From assembly GCA_038182865.1 (NCBI GenBank), contig CP116226.1, positions 434,001 to 498,000 of the forward strand: 64,000 bases of DNA. Direction: 5' to 3'. A model generated the notes under the pieces. That model saw only the letters and a list, made by a program, of their open reading frames with translations. It was not told the DNA's origin and searched no databases. A program made the position numbers and the translations under genes. This document shows, in pieces, positions 57,417-64,000 of the stretch. Positions within the stretch are counted from its first letter, which is position 1. Every line of letters starts with the position of its first letter. The stretch is from Microbacterium enclense. Its GTDB lineage: Bacteria > Actinomycetota > Actinomycetes > Actinomycetales > Microbacteriaceae.

Positions 57417-58531
57417 CACCCGCCGACGTCCTGACCGATCTCAGCCTCGCCCAGGCGACGGTCTCCACGCTCGCCGTGATCATGATCGTCAGCCTCGGGT
57501 TCCTCCCCCGGCCCTCGCGCGCCGCGCTGTTGTGGTCACTCGCGTTCCTGCTCGCGATGAGCAGCACCTGGGCCTCCGTGGTGGGTGTCGCGATCGAGGA
57601 CGAGTCGGTCCGCCGGGCGGGACTCGGACTGATGCTCGGTGCTCCCGCGCTCATCTGGTCGGGGTTCCGCGCGCGCCGCGGCGTCCGAGCCCTCCCGTGG
57701 ATCGGCGCCCTCCAATCGGCGTGCTCCGCAGCGCTCTTCGCTGTCGCCTCCGACCTGAGCGCATACGGTCTCGCGTTCCGCCTGGCGTTCTTCGCTTCCG
57801 CGGTGTTCGCCGGGTTGACGATCCTCGAGCTGAGGCGGGTGGGCGATTGGCGCGAGCGTCTGATGCTCCCGCTCCTCGTCGTGTCGGCCGGCTTCGTCGC
57901 CCTCGCCATCGCCAGCATCATCGCCGTCATCGCTGCTCCTGCCTCTGTCGGCGACCTCCAGCTGTCTCGGATGCTGAACGGGCTCGCGATGCTCGTCTAC
58001 CTCGTCTGCGCCACCGTGAGCTTGCTGTACTTCACGTCGGTCTCGCCGGGGTACGCCCTCACCGCAACCGCCTGGCCGCAGTTCGCCGTCACGGCGACGG
58101 ATCGCCTTCGACGCGCACGCCAGAGAGGCGAGATGGCATGGGTCATGCTGTCCATCCAGGTGGATGACCCGGCCCACCTCCGCAGCGCCGCGGGAGAGAA
58201 CGGGTGGGCGCACATCATCTCGGCTTTCGAGACGACCGTCACCGACGTGTTCCCCACCGACGCCGACATCGGCCGCAAGAGCAGCGGCCATCTCGTGGTC
58301 CTCATCGCCCGTCCTGACGCGGTGCTGCGCGAGCATGTCCGAACCGTCCTGCGCGTGTTCACCGAGATGGATGCCAACACGTGGGTGGCTGTGCAGCTCT
58401 CCGCGAGCGTCGGCTGGGTCCCGGCGAAAGCAGCCGATTACGACTTCGCAACCCTCGTCGACCGTGCCGATTCGGCGGCGGCCGACGCTCAGAGGCTCGG
58501 CGGCGACCGCTGGGAACGAGTGCGGTCCTGA
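57413..58531 (+). CDS. Multi-TM protein with degenerate GGDEF-like domain (copy B)
   Basis: A 372-residue protein coupled to the kinase gene by an ATGA overlap. About seven membrane segments (1-215) precede a GGDEF-like domain (about 235-370): MLSIQVDDPAHLRSAAGENGW, then KSSGHLVVLIARPDA where GG(D/E)EF should be, then SASVGWV and FATLVDRADSAAADAQRLGG, the normal C-terminal GGDEF pattern. The catalytic loop is gone, so it probably binds a ligand or partner. It has the same architecture as the product encoded at 53682. Confidence 0.78.
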   Translation: MTPADVLTDLSLAQATVSTLAVIMIVSLGFLPRPSRAALLWSLAFLLAMSSTWASVVGVAIEDESVRRAGLGLMLGAPALIWSGFRARRGVRALPWIGALQSACSAALFAVASDLSAYGLAFRLAFFASAVFAGLTILELRRVGDWRERLMLPLLVVSAGFVALAIASIIAVIAAPASVGDLQLSRMLNGLAMLVYLVCATVSLLYFTSVSPGYALTATAWPQFAVTATDRLRRARQRGEMAWVMLSIQVDDPAHLRSAAGENGWAHIISAFETTVTDVFPTDADIGRKSSGHLVVLIARPDAVLREHVRTVLRVFTEMDANTWVAVQLSASVGWVPAKAADYDFATLVDRADSAAADAQRLGGDRWERVRS

Positions 58532-58532
58532 C

Positions 58533-59162
58533 TCAGCCGGCCGCGCCGCCGCCGGCGATCGCCACGGTCAGCGTGTCGCTGGCTGTCTGTTTGGCATACT
58601 CCTCCGAGGTCGGCGTGGCTTGCACGAGGAACTCGTAGGTGAACTGCAGAGTGACGAAGGTGGCATCCGCCGGCACTTCACCGACGTTGAAAGTCTGCGA
58701 GTAGCTGTACGGTGCGAGCACCAGATACCCCGGGGCGTTCGACTGGTCGGTCTGCGCGGCGAGAGGAGCGAAGGACTGCGCATCGTTGCCGGGGACCGCG
58801 GTCATCGTCGCCCTCTGCAGGTACACCTTCTGCCCGTCGTCCGGGGTGACGGTCGTGACCATCGACAGGCTCACGGGTTTCAGCGCCGTCGGCGTCCACT
58901 TGTCCATGGACAACGTCGACCAGTAATTGACTGTCGCGGAGACGGCTCCGGCGGTGACCGTCTTCTGCGTCGATCCGCTCGAGAGGTCATTGGGGACCGG
59001 CTGCGGCGCGGGGGCCGACGACTGCGTCGGCGCGGGAGACGACGGCGCTGCGCCCCCTCCCTGTGCCCACGGCGGAGACCCGCAGCCCGCGATCGCAAAT
59101 GTCATGCCGACGACGCTGATCACGCCGAGCGCGACACGACGACCACGCACCCCGTACCCCAT
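58533..59162 (-). CDS. Lipoprotein B, convergent with the degenerate-GGDEF gene
   Basis: A 209-residue exported lipoprotein with lipobox IAGC (about residue 27), a Pro/Ser-rich linker, then a beta-rich domain (GQKVYLQRATMTAV, YSYSQTFNVGEVPADATFVTLQF, TLTVAI). GGGAGGACC precedes ATG 59162. It stops one base after the convergent gene. With the gene at 57413 it repeats the arrangement 53682/54769, suggesting duplication of a pair. Function unknown. Confidence 0.8.
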   Translation of the reverse strand: MGYGVRGRRVALGVISVVGMTFAIAGCGSPPWAQGGGAAPSSPAPTQSSAPAPQPVPNDLSSGSTQKTVTAGAVSATVNYWSTLSMDKWTPTALKPVSLSMVTTVTPDDGQKVYLQRATMTAVPGNDAQSFAPLAAQTDQSNAPGYLVLAPYSYSQTFNVGEVPADATFVTLQFTYEFLVQATPTSEEYAKQTASDTLTVAIAGGGAAG

Positions 59163-59350
59163 GGGTCCTCCCGATTTCTGGTCAAGTCTAGGGTGAGCGC
59201 AACCGGCTCGGCCCGCGCGCCCTGCCGACGCCCCGTGTGATGGACCCCGGCAGGCGTCGGGGTGACCGTCCGCGGAAGCCTGCCGCCCGGCATCCGCATC
59301 CCCCGCACGGCGACAAACGCGGCCCGACTCCACGAGATGCCGTGAGAGGC

Positions 59351-60043
59351 TCAGACGCCCGCGGCCGACGGAGCCGACGACACCTCGGCGGTGATGAGGA
59401 TCGGCAGGTGATCGCTGAGTCCCTGCGGCAACGTGCGGATATGCGCGATGTCGAACCCCACCGACGTGGCGAAGTCGTAATGCCCACGGAAGAAGCGGTA
59501 TCGCGTGTAGGTCCGCGCATCGCTCAGAGTCAGCTCGTAACCCTGATCGCGGACCTTCTGGCCGAGATTCTCCTTGAAGACCGGGTAGTTGTAGTCGCCC
59601 ACCATCAGCGCGGGGAGCCCTGGACCCAGGTTCTGCAACTCGGTGAGAGCAGTGCGGATCTGGTGCCGCCGCAGAGAATTCAGGGCGGTGAGGGGCGCGG
59701 CGTGGAACGACGCCACGATGACCTCACGTCCCTCGTCGATATCGCGCAACCGAACACCGAGCATGCGCTCCTCGGCGGGTTTGAGGACGTAGTCGTGCAG
59801 CGACTTCTTCAGCGCGATCGCCCGCACCTCCACCGCGCGGAAGGTGTTCTCGCGGTAGTAGACCGCGAGACCCAGGCGATTGCGCTGGGTCGCCTCGGCG
59901 AGGCGGAGTCCGGAGATCTCGGCGGGGATGTCGCGGGTGTCGCACTCCTGGAGGCACAGGACGTCGACCGCGTGCTCGTCGACGAGGCTCGAGAGCTCGC
60001 CGGCGGCGCGGTGCTTACGGAGGTTGTACGAGATGACCTTCAT
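59351..60043 (-). CDS. Endonuclease/exonuclease/phosphatase-family protein
   Basis: A 230-residue metal-dependent EEP enzyme. Motifs in order: MKVISYNLRKH, VDVLCLQECD (metal Glu), GREVIVASFHAAPLT, the catalytic MVGDYNYP and the terminal LSDHLPI. No signal peptide is present. It could act on DNA, nucleotides or phospholipids. It lies upstream of truA's 3' end on the same strand (66 nt). Confidence 0.88.
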   Translation of the reverse strand: MKVISYNLRKHRAAGELSSLVDEHAVDVLCLQECDTRDIPAEISGLRLAEATQRNRLGLAVYYRENTFRAVEVRAIALKKSLHDYVLKPAEERMLGVRLRDIDEGREVIVASFHAAPLTALNSLRRHQIRTALTELQNLGPGLPALMVGDYNYPVFKENLGQKVRDQGYELTLSDARTYTRYRFFRGHYDFATSVGFDIAHIRTLPQGLSDHLPILITAEVSSAPSAAGV

Positions 60044-60109
60044 GACGAACTCAGCCTAGAGCGGTCGTATATCGCGTGCCGGGGGTTGCGGTGACCTGCA
60101 TCGGCCGGT

Positions 60110-60967
60110 TCACGACCCGATGTCGTCCGCGTCTCGGCGGTTGCGCGTCTGCTCCGCACGTGAGGCGAGCAGCTCGTTCGCGGGGTATCCGACCTCGGTC
60201 AGAACGAGTCCGCGGGCCGCGAGCACCTTGGTATTCGGAGTGCGTTCTCCCGCGTCGCGGATGGCGACGACATCGCCGACCGGGAGGCGCCCCTCCCCGA
60301 CGGCCACGCAGGCGCCGACCAGGGCGCGCACCATGCTGTGGCAGAAGGCATCCGCGCGCACGTTCGCCACCAGGATGCCGTCGGCGTCGCGACGCCAGTC
60401 GTACTCGAGGAGGGTGCGGATCGTCGTCGCTTCCTCGCGCGCCTTGCAATAGGCCGCGAAATCGTGCAGACCGATCAGGCTCTGCGCGGCCTCCTGCATG
60501 GCATCCGCATCGAGCGCACCCCTGACCGACGTCGTGCGATGACGCTCCAACGGCGAATAGCCCGCGTGCGCGTCGGCCACCCGATAGGAGTAGCGACGCC
60601 ACACGGCCGAGAATCGCGCGTCGAAGCCCTCAGAAGCGGCGGACGTCCGCCGGACCGTCACGTCAGGATAGGCCCCCAAGACGCCCCGCAGGCGGCCCGC
60701 CAGAGCGGCGACCGCGTCGGTCTCGTCATCGTCGCGGCGTCGCCGCGGAAGACGCGACTGTTGACCGTCGTCGAGATCGAGGTGCGCGACCTGGCCGGAT
60801 GCGTGAACGCCGGCATCGGTTCGTCCCGCGACCACGAGCCGGGGGTCGCCGCCGAGGATGCGAGACAGCGCGTCCTCGAGAACACCCTGCACCGTGCGAA
60901 GACCCGGCTGCCGAGCCCACCCCCGAAAGTGCGTTCCGTCGTAGGAGATGTCGAGTCGCAGACGCAC
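60110..60967 (-). CDS. truA: tRNA pseudouridine synthase A
   Basis: Makes pseudouridine at tRNA positions 38-40. The 285-residue product is of normal length: LRLDISYDGTHFRGWARQP at the start, the catalytic Asp in VVAGRTDAGVHASGQVAH, and FCHSMVRALVGACVAVGEG near the end. It is separated from rplQ by a strong hairpin, so it may be expressed apart from the ribosomal operon. Confidence 0.97.
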   Translation of the reverse strand: MRLRLDISYDGTHFRGWARQPGLRTVQGVLEDALSRILGGDPRLVVAGRTDAGVHASGQVAHLDLDDGQQSRLPRRRRDDDETDAVAALAGRLRGVLGAYPDVTVRRTSAASEGFDARFSAVWRRYSYRVADAHAGYSPLERHRTTSVRGALDADAMQEAAQSLIGLHDFAAYCKAREEATTIRTLLEYDWRRDADGILVANVRADAFCHSMVRALVGACVAVGEGRLPVGDVVAIRDAGERTPNTKVLAARGLVLTEVGYPANELLASRAEQTRNRRDADDIGS

Positions 60968-60992
60968 TCCCCCAGCCTACGGGCGCCGGATG

Positions 60993-61035
60993 CATGACGA
61001 AGCCCCCACCCGCGAGGGGTGAGGGCTTCGTCATG
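60993..61035 (-). terminator. Terminator at the end of the rpoA-rplQ operon
   Basis: CATGACGAAGCCC (60993-61005) pairs perfectly with GGGCTTCGTCATG (61023-61035). A 13-bp stem extended by inner pairs lies 13 nt after rplQ and 26 nt before truA. Confidence 0.82.
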
Positions 61036-61047
61036 ACGGAGCGGGGC

Positions 61048-61608
61048 TCAGGCCTTGGCGTCGTCCTCGACGGCGTCCTCGGCAGCGGCCTCGGCCGCAG
61101 CACCCTCTTCGGGGGACTCGGCACCGGCGTCTGCGGCCTCGTCGACGACCGGGGTCTCCTCGGCGGAGGCCTCGTCGGCGACCGGCTCCTCAGCGGGGGC
61201 GGCCGCGGCAGGAGCCGCGGCGGCCTTCGACGACGCGGGCTTCTTGGTGACGGGCTCGAGCACGAGCTCGATCACGGCCATGGGCGCGTTGTCACCCTTG
61301 CGGTTGCCGACCTTGGTGATGCGGGTGTAGCCGCCATCGCGCTCGGCCACCAGGGGTGCGATCTCGGTGAAGAGGGTGTGCACGACCTCCTTGTCGCCGA
61401 TTACGCTCAGCACGCGACGACGCGCGTGCAGGTCGCCGCGCTTGGCGAAGGTGATGAGGCGCTCGGCGAGGGGACGCAGGCGCTTGGCCTTCGTCTCGGT
61501 CGTCTTGATGGACTTGTGCGTGTACAGCGCTGCCGCGAGGTTCGCGAGAAGCAGACGCTCGTGGGCCGGGCCGCCTCCGAGGCGGGGACCCTTCGTGGGC
61601 TTAGGCAT
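61048..61608 (-). CDS. rplQ: 50S ribosomal protein L17 with acidic C-terminal extension
   Basis: The core (1-125) is standard L17: MPKPTKGPRLGGGPAHERLLLANLA, KSIKTTETKAKRLRPLAERLIT, GGYTRI. A C-terminal Ala/Glu-rich extension of about 60 residues (AAEAAAEDAVEDDAKA) follows; such tails occur in Actinobacteria and are dispensable for the fold. It lies 44 nt after rpoA and ends the ribosomal operon. Confidence 0.97.
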   Translation of the reverse strand: MPKPTKGPRLGGGPAHERLLLANLAAALYTHKSIKTTETKAKRLRPLAERLITFAKRGDLHARRRVLSVIGDKEVVHTLFTEIAPLVAERDGGYTRITKVGNRKGDNAPMAVIELVLEPVTKKPASSKAAAAPAAAAPAEEPVADEASAEETPVVDEAADAGAESPEEGAAAEAAAEDAVEDDAKA

Positions 61609-61652
61609 TTCGTGTTACTCCAGTAGGAAGGTTCGGTCGGGTCCGACGGGGG

Positions 61653-62642
61653 TCAGACGGTCTCTTCGTCGTAGCCGCCGAAGAACTGAGCGCCGTCGAA
61701 GCCGGGCACCGAGTCCTTGAGCGACAGTCCGAGCGAGACGAGCTTGTCGCGCACCTCGTCGACCGACTTCTGGCCGAAGTTGCGGATGTTCATCAGCTGG
61801 GTCTCGGACAGTGCGACGAGCTCGGACACCGTGTTGATGCCCTCGCGCTTGAGGCAGTTGTACGACCGGACCGACAGATCGAGGTCTTCGATCGGCATCG
61901 ACAGCTCGTTCGAAAGGACGGTCTCGACCGGCGCGGGGCCGATCTCGATGCCCTCGGCCTCGACGTTCAGCTCGCGAGCGAGGCCGAACAGCTCCGTGAG
62001 GGTGCGACCGGCCGACGCGACGGCGTCACGCGGGGCGATGGAGGGCTTCGACTCGACATCGAGGACGAGCTTGTCGAAGTCGGTACGCTCGCCGGCACGG
62101 GTGGCCTCGACGCGGTAGCTCACCTTGAGGACGGGCGAGTAGATCGAGTCGATCGGGATCTGGCCCGCCTCGGCGTACTCGTTGCGGTTCTGCGTCGCCG
62201 ACACGTAGCCACGGCCACGCTCGATCGTGAGCTCGAGCTCGAACTTCGCGGTGTCGTTGAGGGTCGCGATGACCAGCTCGGGGTTGTGGACCTCGACACC
62301 GGCCGGAGCCGAGATGTCTGCAGCCGTGACCTCGCCCGACCCCGTCTTGCGCAGGTACGCCGTGATCGGCTCGTCGCGCTCGCTCGAGACCACGAGCTGC
62401 TTGATGTTCAGGATGATCTCGGTGACGTCTTCCTTCACGCCCGGGATCGTGCTGAACTCGTGCAGGACGCCGTCGATGCGGATGCTCGTGACGGCCGCAC
62501 CGGGGATCGACGACAGCAGGCTGCGACGCAGGGCGTTGCCGATGGTGTACCCGAAACCGGGCTCGAGGGGCTCGATGACGAAACGGCTGCGGAACTCCCC
62601 GACCTTCTCCTCGGTCAGAGTGGGACGCTGTGCGATGAGCAC
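61653..62642 (-). CDS. rpoA: DNA-directed RNA polymerase alpha subunit
   Basis: A 329-residue complete alpha subunit. The N-terminal dimerisation domain has LEPGFGYTIGNALRRSLLSSIPGAAVTS, and the alpha-CTD (about 245-315) has LSVRSYNCLKREGINTVSELV and NIRNFGQKSVDEV. The start is GTG 62642 with AAAGGAAC upstream. An AT-rich tract with TATAGC before it may be an internal promoter. Confidence 0.98.
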   Translation of the reverse strand: MLIAQRPTLTEEKVGEFRSRFVIEPLEPGFGYTIGNALRRSLLSSIPGAAVTSIRIDGVLHEFSTIPGVKEDVTEIILNIKQLVVSSERDEPITAYLRKTGSGEVTAADISAPAGVEVHNPELVIATLNDTAKFELELTIERGRGYVSATQNRNEYAEAGQIPIDSIYSPVLKVSYRVEATRAGERTDFDKLVLDVESKPSIAPRDAVASAGRTLTELFGLARELNVEAEGIEIGPAPVETVLSNELSMPIEDLDLSVRSYNCLKREGINTVSELVALSETQLMNIRNFGQKSVDEVRDKLVSLGLSLKDSVPGFDGAQFFGGYDEETV

Positions 62643-62654
62643 TATGTGTTCCTT

Positions 62655-62700
62655 TCGATCACGTGCCCGCTATATGACACGTGTAATGGGGTGAGATATT
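62655..62700 (-). promoter_or_regulatory. Possible internal promoter before rpoA
   Basis: On the minus strand, TTACAC near 62686 and CATATAGC near 62675 are placed close to -35/-10 positions in an unusually AT-rich tract with two CACGTG palindromes. The spacing is short, so confidence is low. Confidence 0.25.
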
Positions 62701-62758
62701 GAGTTTTGCTCGCGAGAGGCCGCGCACGCCGACCGGGCAGAACGGGCCTCGGACGCAT

Positions 62759-62793
62759 CGTTCCCGGGAGGTGACTCGCACCCCCCGGGAACG
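62759..62793 (-). other. Intercistronic hairpin between rpsK and rpoA
   Basis: CGTTCCCGGG (62759-62768) pairs with CCCGGGAACG (62784-62793) around a 15-nt loop, 7 nt after the rpsK stop. It may act as an attenuator or mRNA-processing site. Confidence 0.5.
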
Positions 62794-62800
62794 TCAGACG

Positions 62801-63199
62801 TCAGACGCGGCGACGCTTGGGCGGACGGCAGCCGTTGTGGGCCTGCGGCGTCACGTCCTGGATCGAGCCGACCTCGAGGCCGGCCGCGGTGAGCGAGCGG
62901 ATCGCGGTCTCACGACCCGAACCCGGACCCTTCACGAAGACGTCGACCTTCTTGACCCCGTGCTCCTGCGCCTGGCGAGCGGCCGACTCGGCGGCCATGC
63001 CGGCGGCGTACGGCGTCGACTTGCGCGAGCCCTTGAACCCGACACCGCCGGACGAAGCCCAGCTGATGACGGCACCCGAGGGGTCGGTGATCGAAACGAT
63101 GGTGTTGTTGAACGTCGACTTGATGTGGGCCTGACCCACGGCGATGTTCTTCTTCTCCTTGCGGCGCGGCTTGCGCGCGGCAGACTTGGCCTGTGCCAT
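62801..63199 (-). CDS. rpsK: 30S ribosomal protein S11
   Basis: A 132-residue platform protein of the small subunit. ATG 63199 gives MAQAKSAARKPRRKEKKN; the body has HIKSTFNNTIVSITDPSGAV, FKGSRKSTPYAAGMAAE and the C-terminal VTPQAHNGCRPPKRRRV. The frame is open upstream to 63448, but S11 begins at 63199. It lies 34 nt after rpsM. Confidence 0.98.
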   Translation of the reverse strand: MAQAKSAARKPRRKEKKNIAVGQAHIKSTFNNTIVSITDPSGAVISWASSGGVGFKGSRKSTPYAAGMAAESAARQAQEHGVKKVDVFVKGPGSGRETAIRSLTAAGLEVGSIQDVTPQAHNGCRPPKRRRV

Positions 63200-63233
63200 G
63201 TGCGGTTCTCCTGAATCCTGCGCCGGCGGAGGC

Positions 63234-63608
63234 CTAGCGCGCCTTCTTCTTGCCGGCGACGGTGCGCTTGGGACCCTTGCGGGTACGAGCGTTCGTCTTC
63301 GTGCGCTGACCGCGCACCGGGAGGCCGCGGCGGTGGCGCAGGCCCTCGTAGGAACCGATCTCGACCTTGCGGCGGATGTCGGCGGCGACCTCGCGACGGA
63401 GGTCACCCTCCACCTTGTAGGTGCCTTCGATGTGGTCGCGAAGCGCAACCAGCTGGTCGTCGGTGAGGTCCTTGACGCGGACGTCCTGGCTGATGCCAGT
63501 GGCGTTCAGGATCTCGACGGAGCGGGTGCGACCCACGCCGTAGATGTAAGTAAGTGCGATCACCACGCGCTTGTCGCGCGGGATGTCGACGCCGGCGAGA
63601 CGTGCCAT
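63234..63608 (-). CDS. rpsM: 30S ribosomal protein S13
   Basis: A 124-residue head protein of the small subunit: MARLAGVDIPRDKRVVIALTY, YGVGRTRS, GLRHRRGLPVRGQRTKTNAR and a Lys-rich tail. TGAGGAGAGCC precedes ATG 63608. A structured 136-nt gap separates it from rpmJ. Confidence 0.98.
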   Translation of the reverse strand: MARLAGVDIPRDKRVVIALTYIYGVGRTRSVEILNATGISQDVRVKDLTDDQLVALRDHIEGTYKVEGDLRREVAADIRRKVEIGSYEGLRHRRGLPVRGQRTKTNARTRKGPKRTVAGKKKAR

Positions 63609-63641
63609 GCGGCTCTCCTCAGAGTGTCGTGGAGGTGTGGA

Positions 63642-63712
63642 GCAGGATCGGTGCTCGGGCCTCCGCCCCGAGGTGTCCCCCACCCGCTCGCGCGGGCGGG
63701 ATCTGATCCTGC
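63642..63712 (-). ncRNA. Structured intercistronic element between rpmJ and rpsM
   Basis: GCAGGATC and GATCCTGC (63642-63649 and 63705-63712) form an 8-bp closing stem. Inside, on the minus-strand RNA, are a CCCGC/GCGGG hairpin with a GCGA tetraloop and a CTCGGG/CCCGAG hairpin: a three-way junction. Such elements before rpsM control the alpha operon in other bacteria through S4. It matches no class I know. Confidence 0.5.
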
Positions 63713-63744
63713 CGGTGTGTATTCAGTTGGAAAGGGAGAAGAGC

Positions 63745-63861
63745 TCAGCCCTGGCGCTGCTTGTGGCGCGGGTTGCTCTTGCAGATCACCATCACGCGCC
63801 CGTGGCGACGGATCACCTTGCAGTGGTCGCAGATGGGCTTGACGGAGGGGTTGACCTTCAT
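63745..63861 (-). CDS. rpmJ: 50S ribosomal protein L36
   Basis: A 38-residue zinc-ribbon ribosomal protein. ATG 63861 gives MKVNPSVKPICDHCKVIRRH, then GRVMVICKSNPRHKQRQG. Its CXXC, Cys and His ligands mark the zinc-binding form of L36. It lies between infA and rpsM. Confidence 0.97.
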   Translation of the reverse strand: MKVNPSVKPICDHCKVIRRHGRVMVICKSNPRHKQRQG

Positions 63862-63920
63862 GATGTTCCTGTTTCGCTGTCTTCGAGACCGCGGCGCGGC
63901 TCGTTACTTCTCGGCCGGAC

Positions 63921-64000
63921 TCAGCGGTAGCGGTAGACGATACGACCACGGGTGAGGTCGTAGGGGCTCAGCTCGACGACGACACGATCCTCGGGGATGA
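63921..64000 (-). CDS. infA: Translation initiation factor IF-1, C-terminal part (partial)
   Basis: The last 25 or so codons of infA, cut by the right edge. The frame reads IPEDRVVVELSPYDLTRGRI and ends VYRYR, the conserved IF-1 C terminus with its RI(V/T)(Y/F)R(Y/H) ending. It lies 59 nt before rpmJ, the usual order. The start is outside the window. Confidence 0.95.
   Translation of the reverse strand, partial: IPEDRVVVELSPYDLTRGRIVYRYR

Noticed and set aside
57413..58531. Active diguanylate cyclase
   Set aside because: The fold outline fits GGDEF, but the GG(D/E)EF loop is replaced by KSSGHL and the GHxxGD motif is missing; the same is true of the copy at 53682.
1..64000. tRNA genes, rRNA genes or CRISPR arrays
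   Set aside because: No T-loop-like GGTTCGA-type clusters with cloverleaf context and no regularly spaced direct repeats were seen on reading. A dedicated tRNA and repeat scan would settle it.

Overview
The window is a stretch of high-GC actinobacterial chromosome. Its gene content (DivIVA-like coiled-coil protein, F420-dependent enzymes, two DUF7882-like proteins, the glmS-coaA / glmM-rpsI-rplM order) and its many start codons placed 6-7 nt after a TANNNT hexamer point to Microbacteriaceae, most likely Microbacterium. This assignment is inference from gene content and was not searched. No rRNA or tRNA genes, insertion sequences, prophage or CRISPR array were seen.

Both ends are housekeeping. 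The left end (1-4725) carries the 5' part of glmS, coaA, a Ppx/GppA phosphatase, and rplM-rpsI-glmM. The right end (60110-64000) carries infA (5' end missing), rpmJ, rpsM, rpsK, rpoA, rplQ and truA, all on the minus strand. Between truA and rplM lie about 55 kb of mostly accessory genes.

5015-17669 holds an alpha/beta hydrolase, a PepSY-like lipoprotein, the ohrR-ohr peroxide pair with a perfect palindromic operator, a NarL-type two-component pair, two paralogous PIG-L deacetylases flanking a small WDPIGV protein, then an exopolysaccharide sugar transferase, UDP-glucose dehydrogenase and a UbiB-family kinase. 17781-32199 holds a DUF6907-like protein, an XRE regulator with an ACATG-repeat operator, a MalT-type LuxR regulator, a MacB-like ABC exporter, a DivIVA-like protein, the first MarR + DUF7882 module with a transglutaminase and a DUF2207 protein, and a lipase. 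32314-40571 holds a TagE-like glycosyltransferase behind a leaderless 24-codon leader ORF, an MMPL transporter with its TetR regulator, terC behind a clear yybP-ykoY manganese riboswitch, and an F420-dependent oxidoreductase.

The most interesting part is 40594-59162, which looks like a cell-surface polysaccharide region. A GT2 synthase is translationally coupled to a membrane-anchored parallel beta-helix protein and to a soluble XRE regulator. The last two share a C-terminal domain of about 57 residues (FADLRTGAL), so an extracellular sugar-sensor-like protein and a DNA-binding protein carry the same module. Nearby are a beta-helix lipoprotein, a membrane-anchored GH6 glucanase, a PhoB-type response regulator, a second GT2 synthase, a membrane histidine kinase, and two copies of a pair made of a multi-TM protein with a degenerate GGDEF-like domain and a convergent lipoprotein. 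My reading is a polysaccharide synthesis, trimming and sensing system not known to me as a described unit. That reading is inference.
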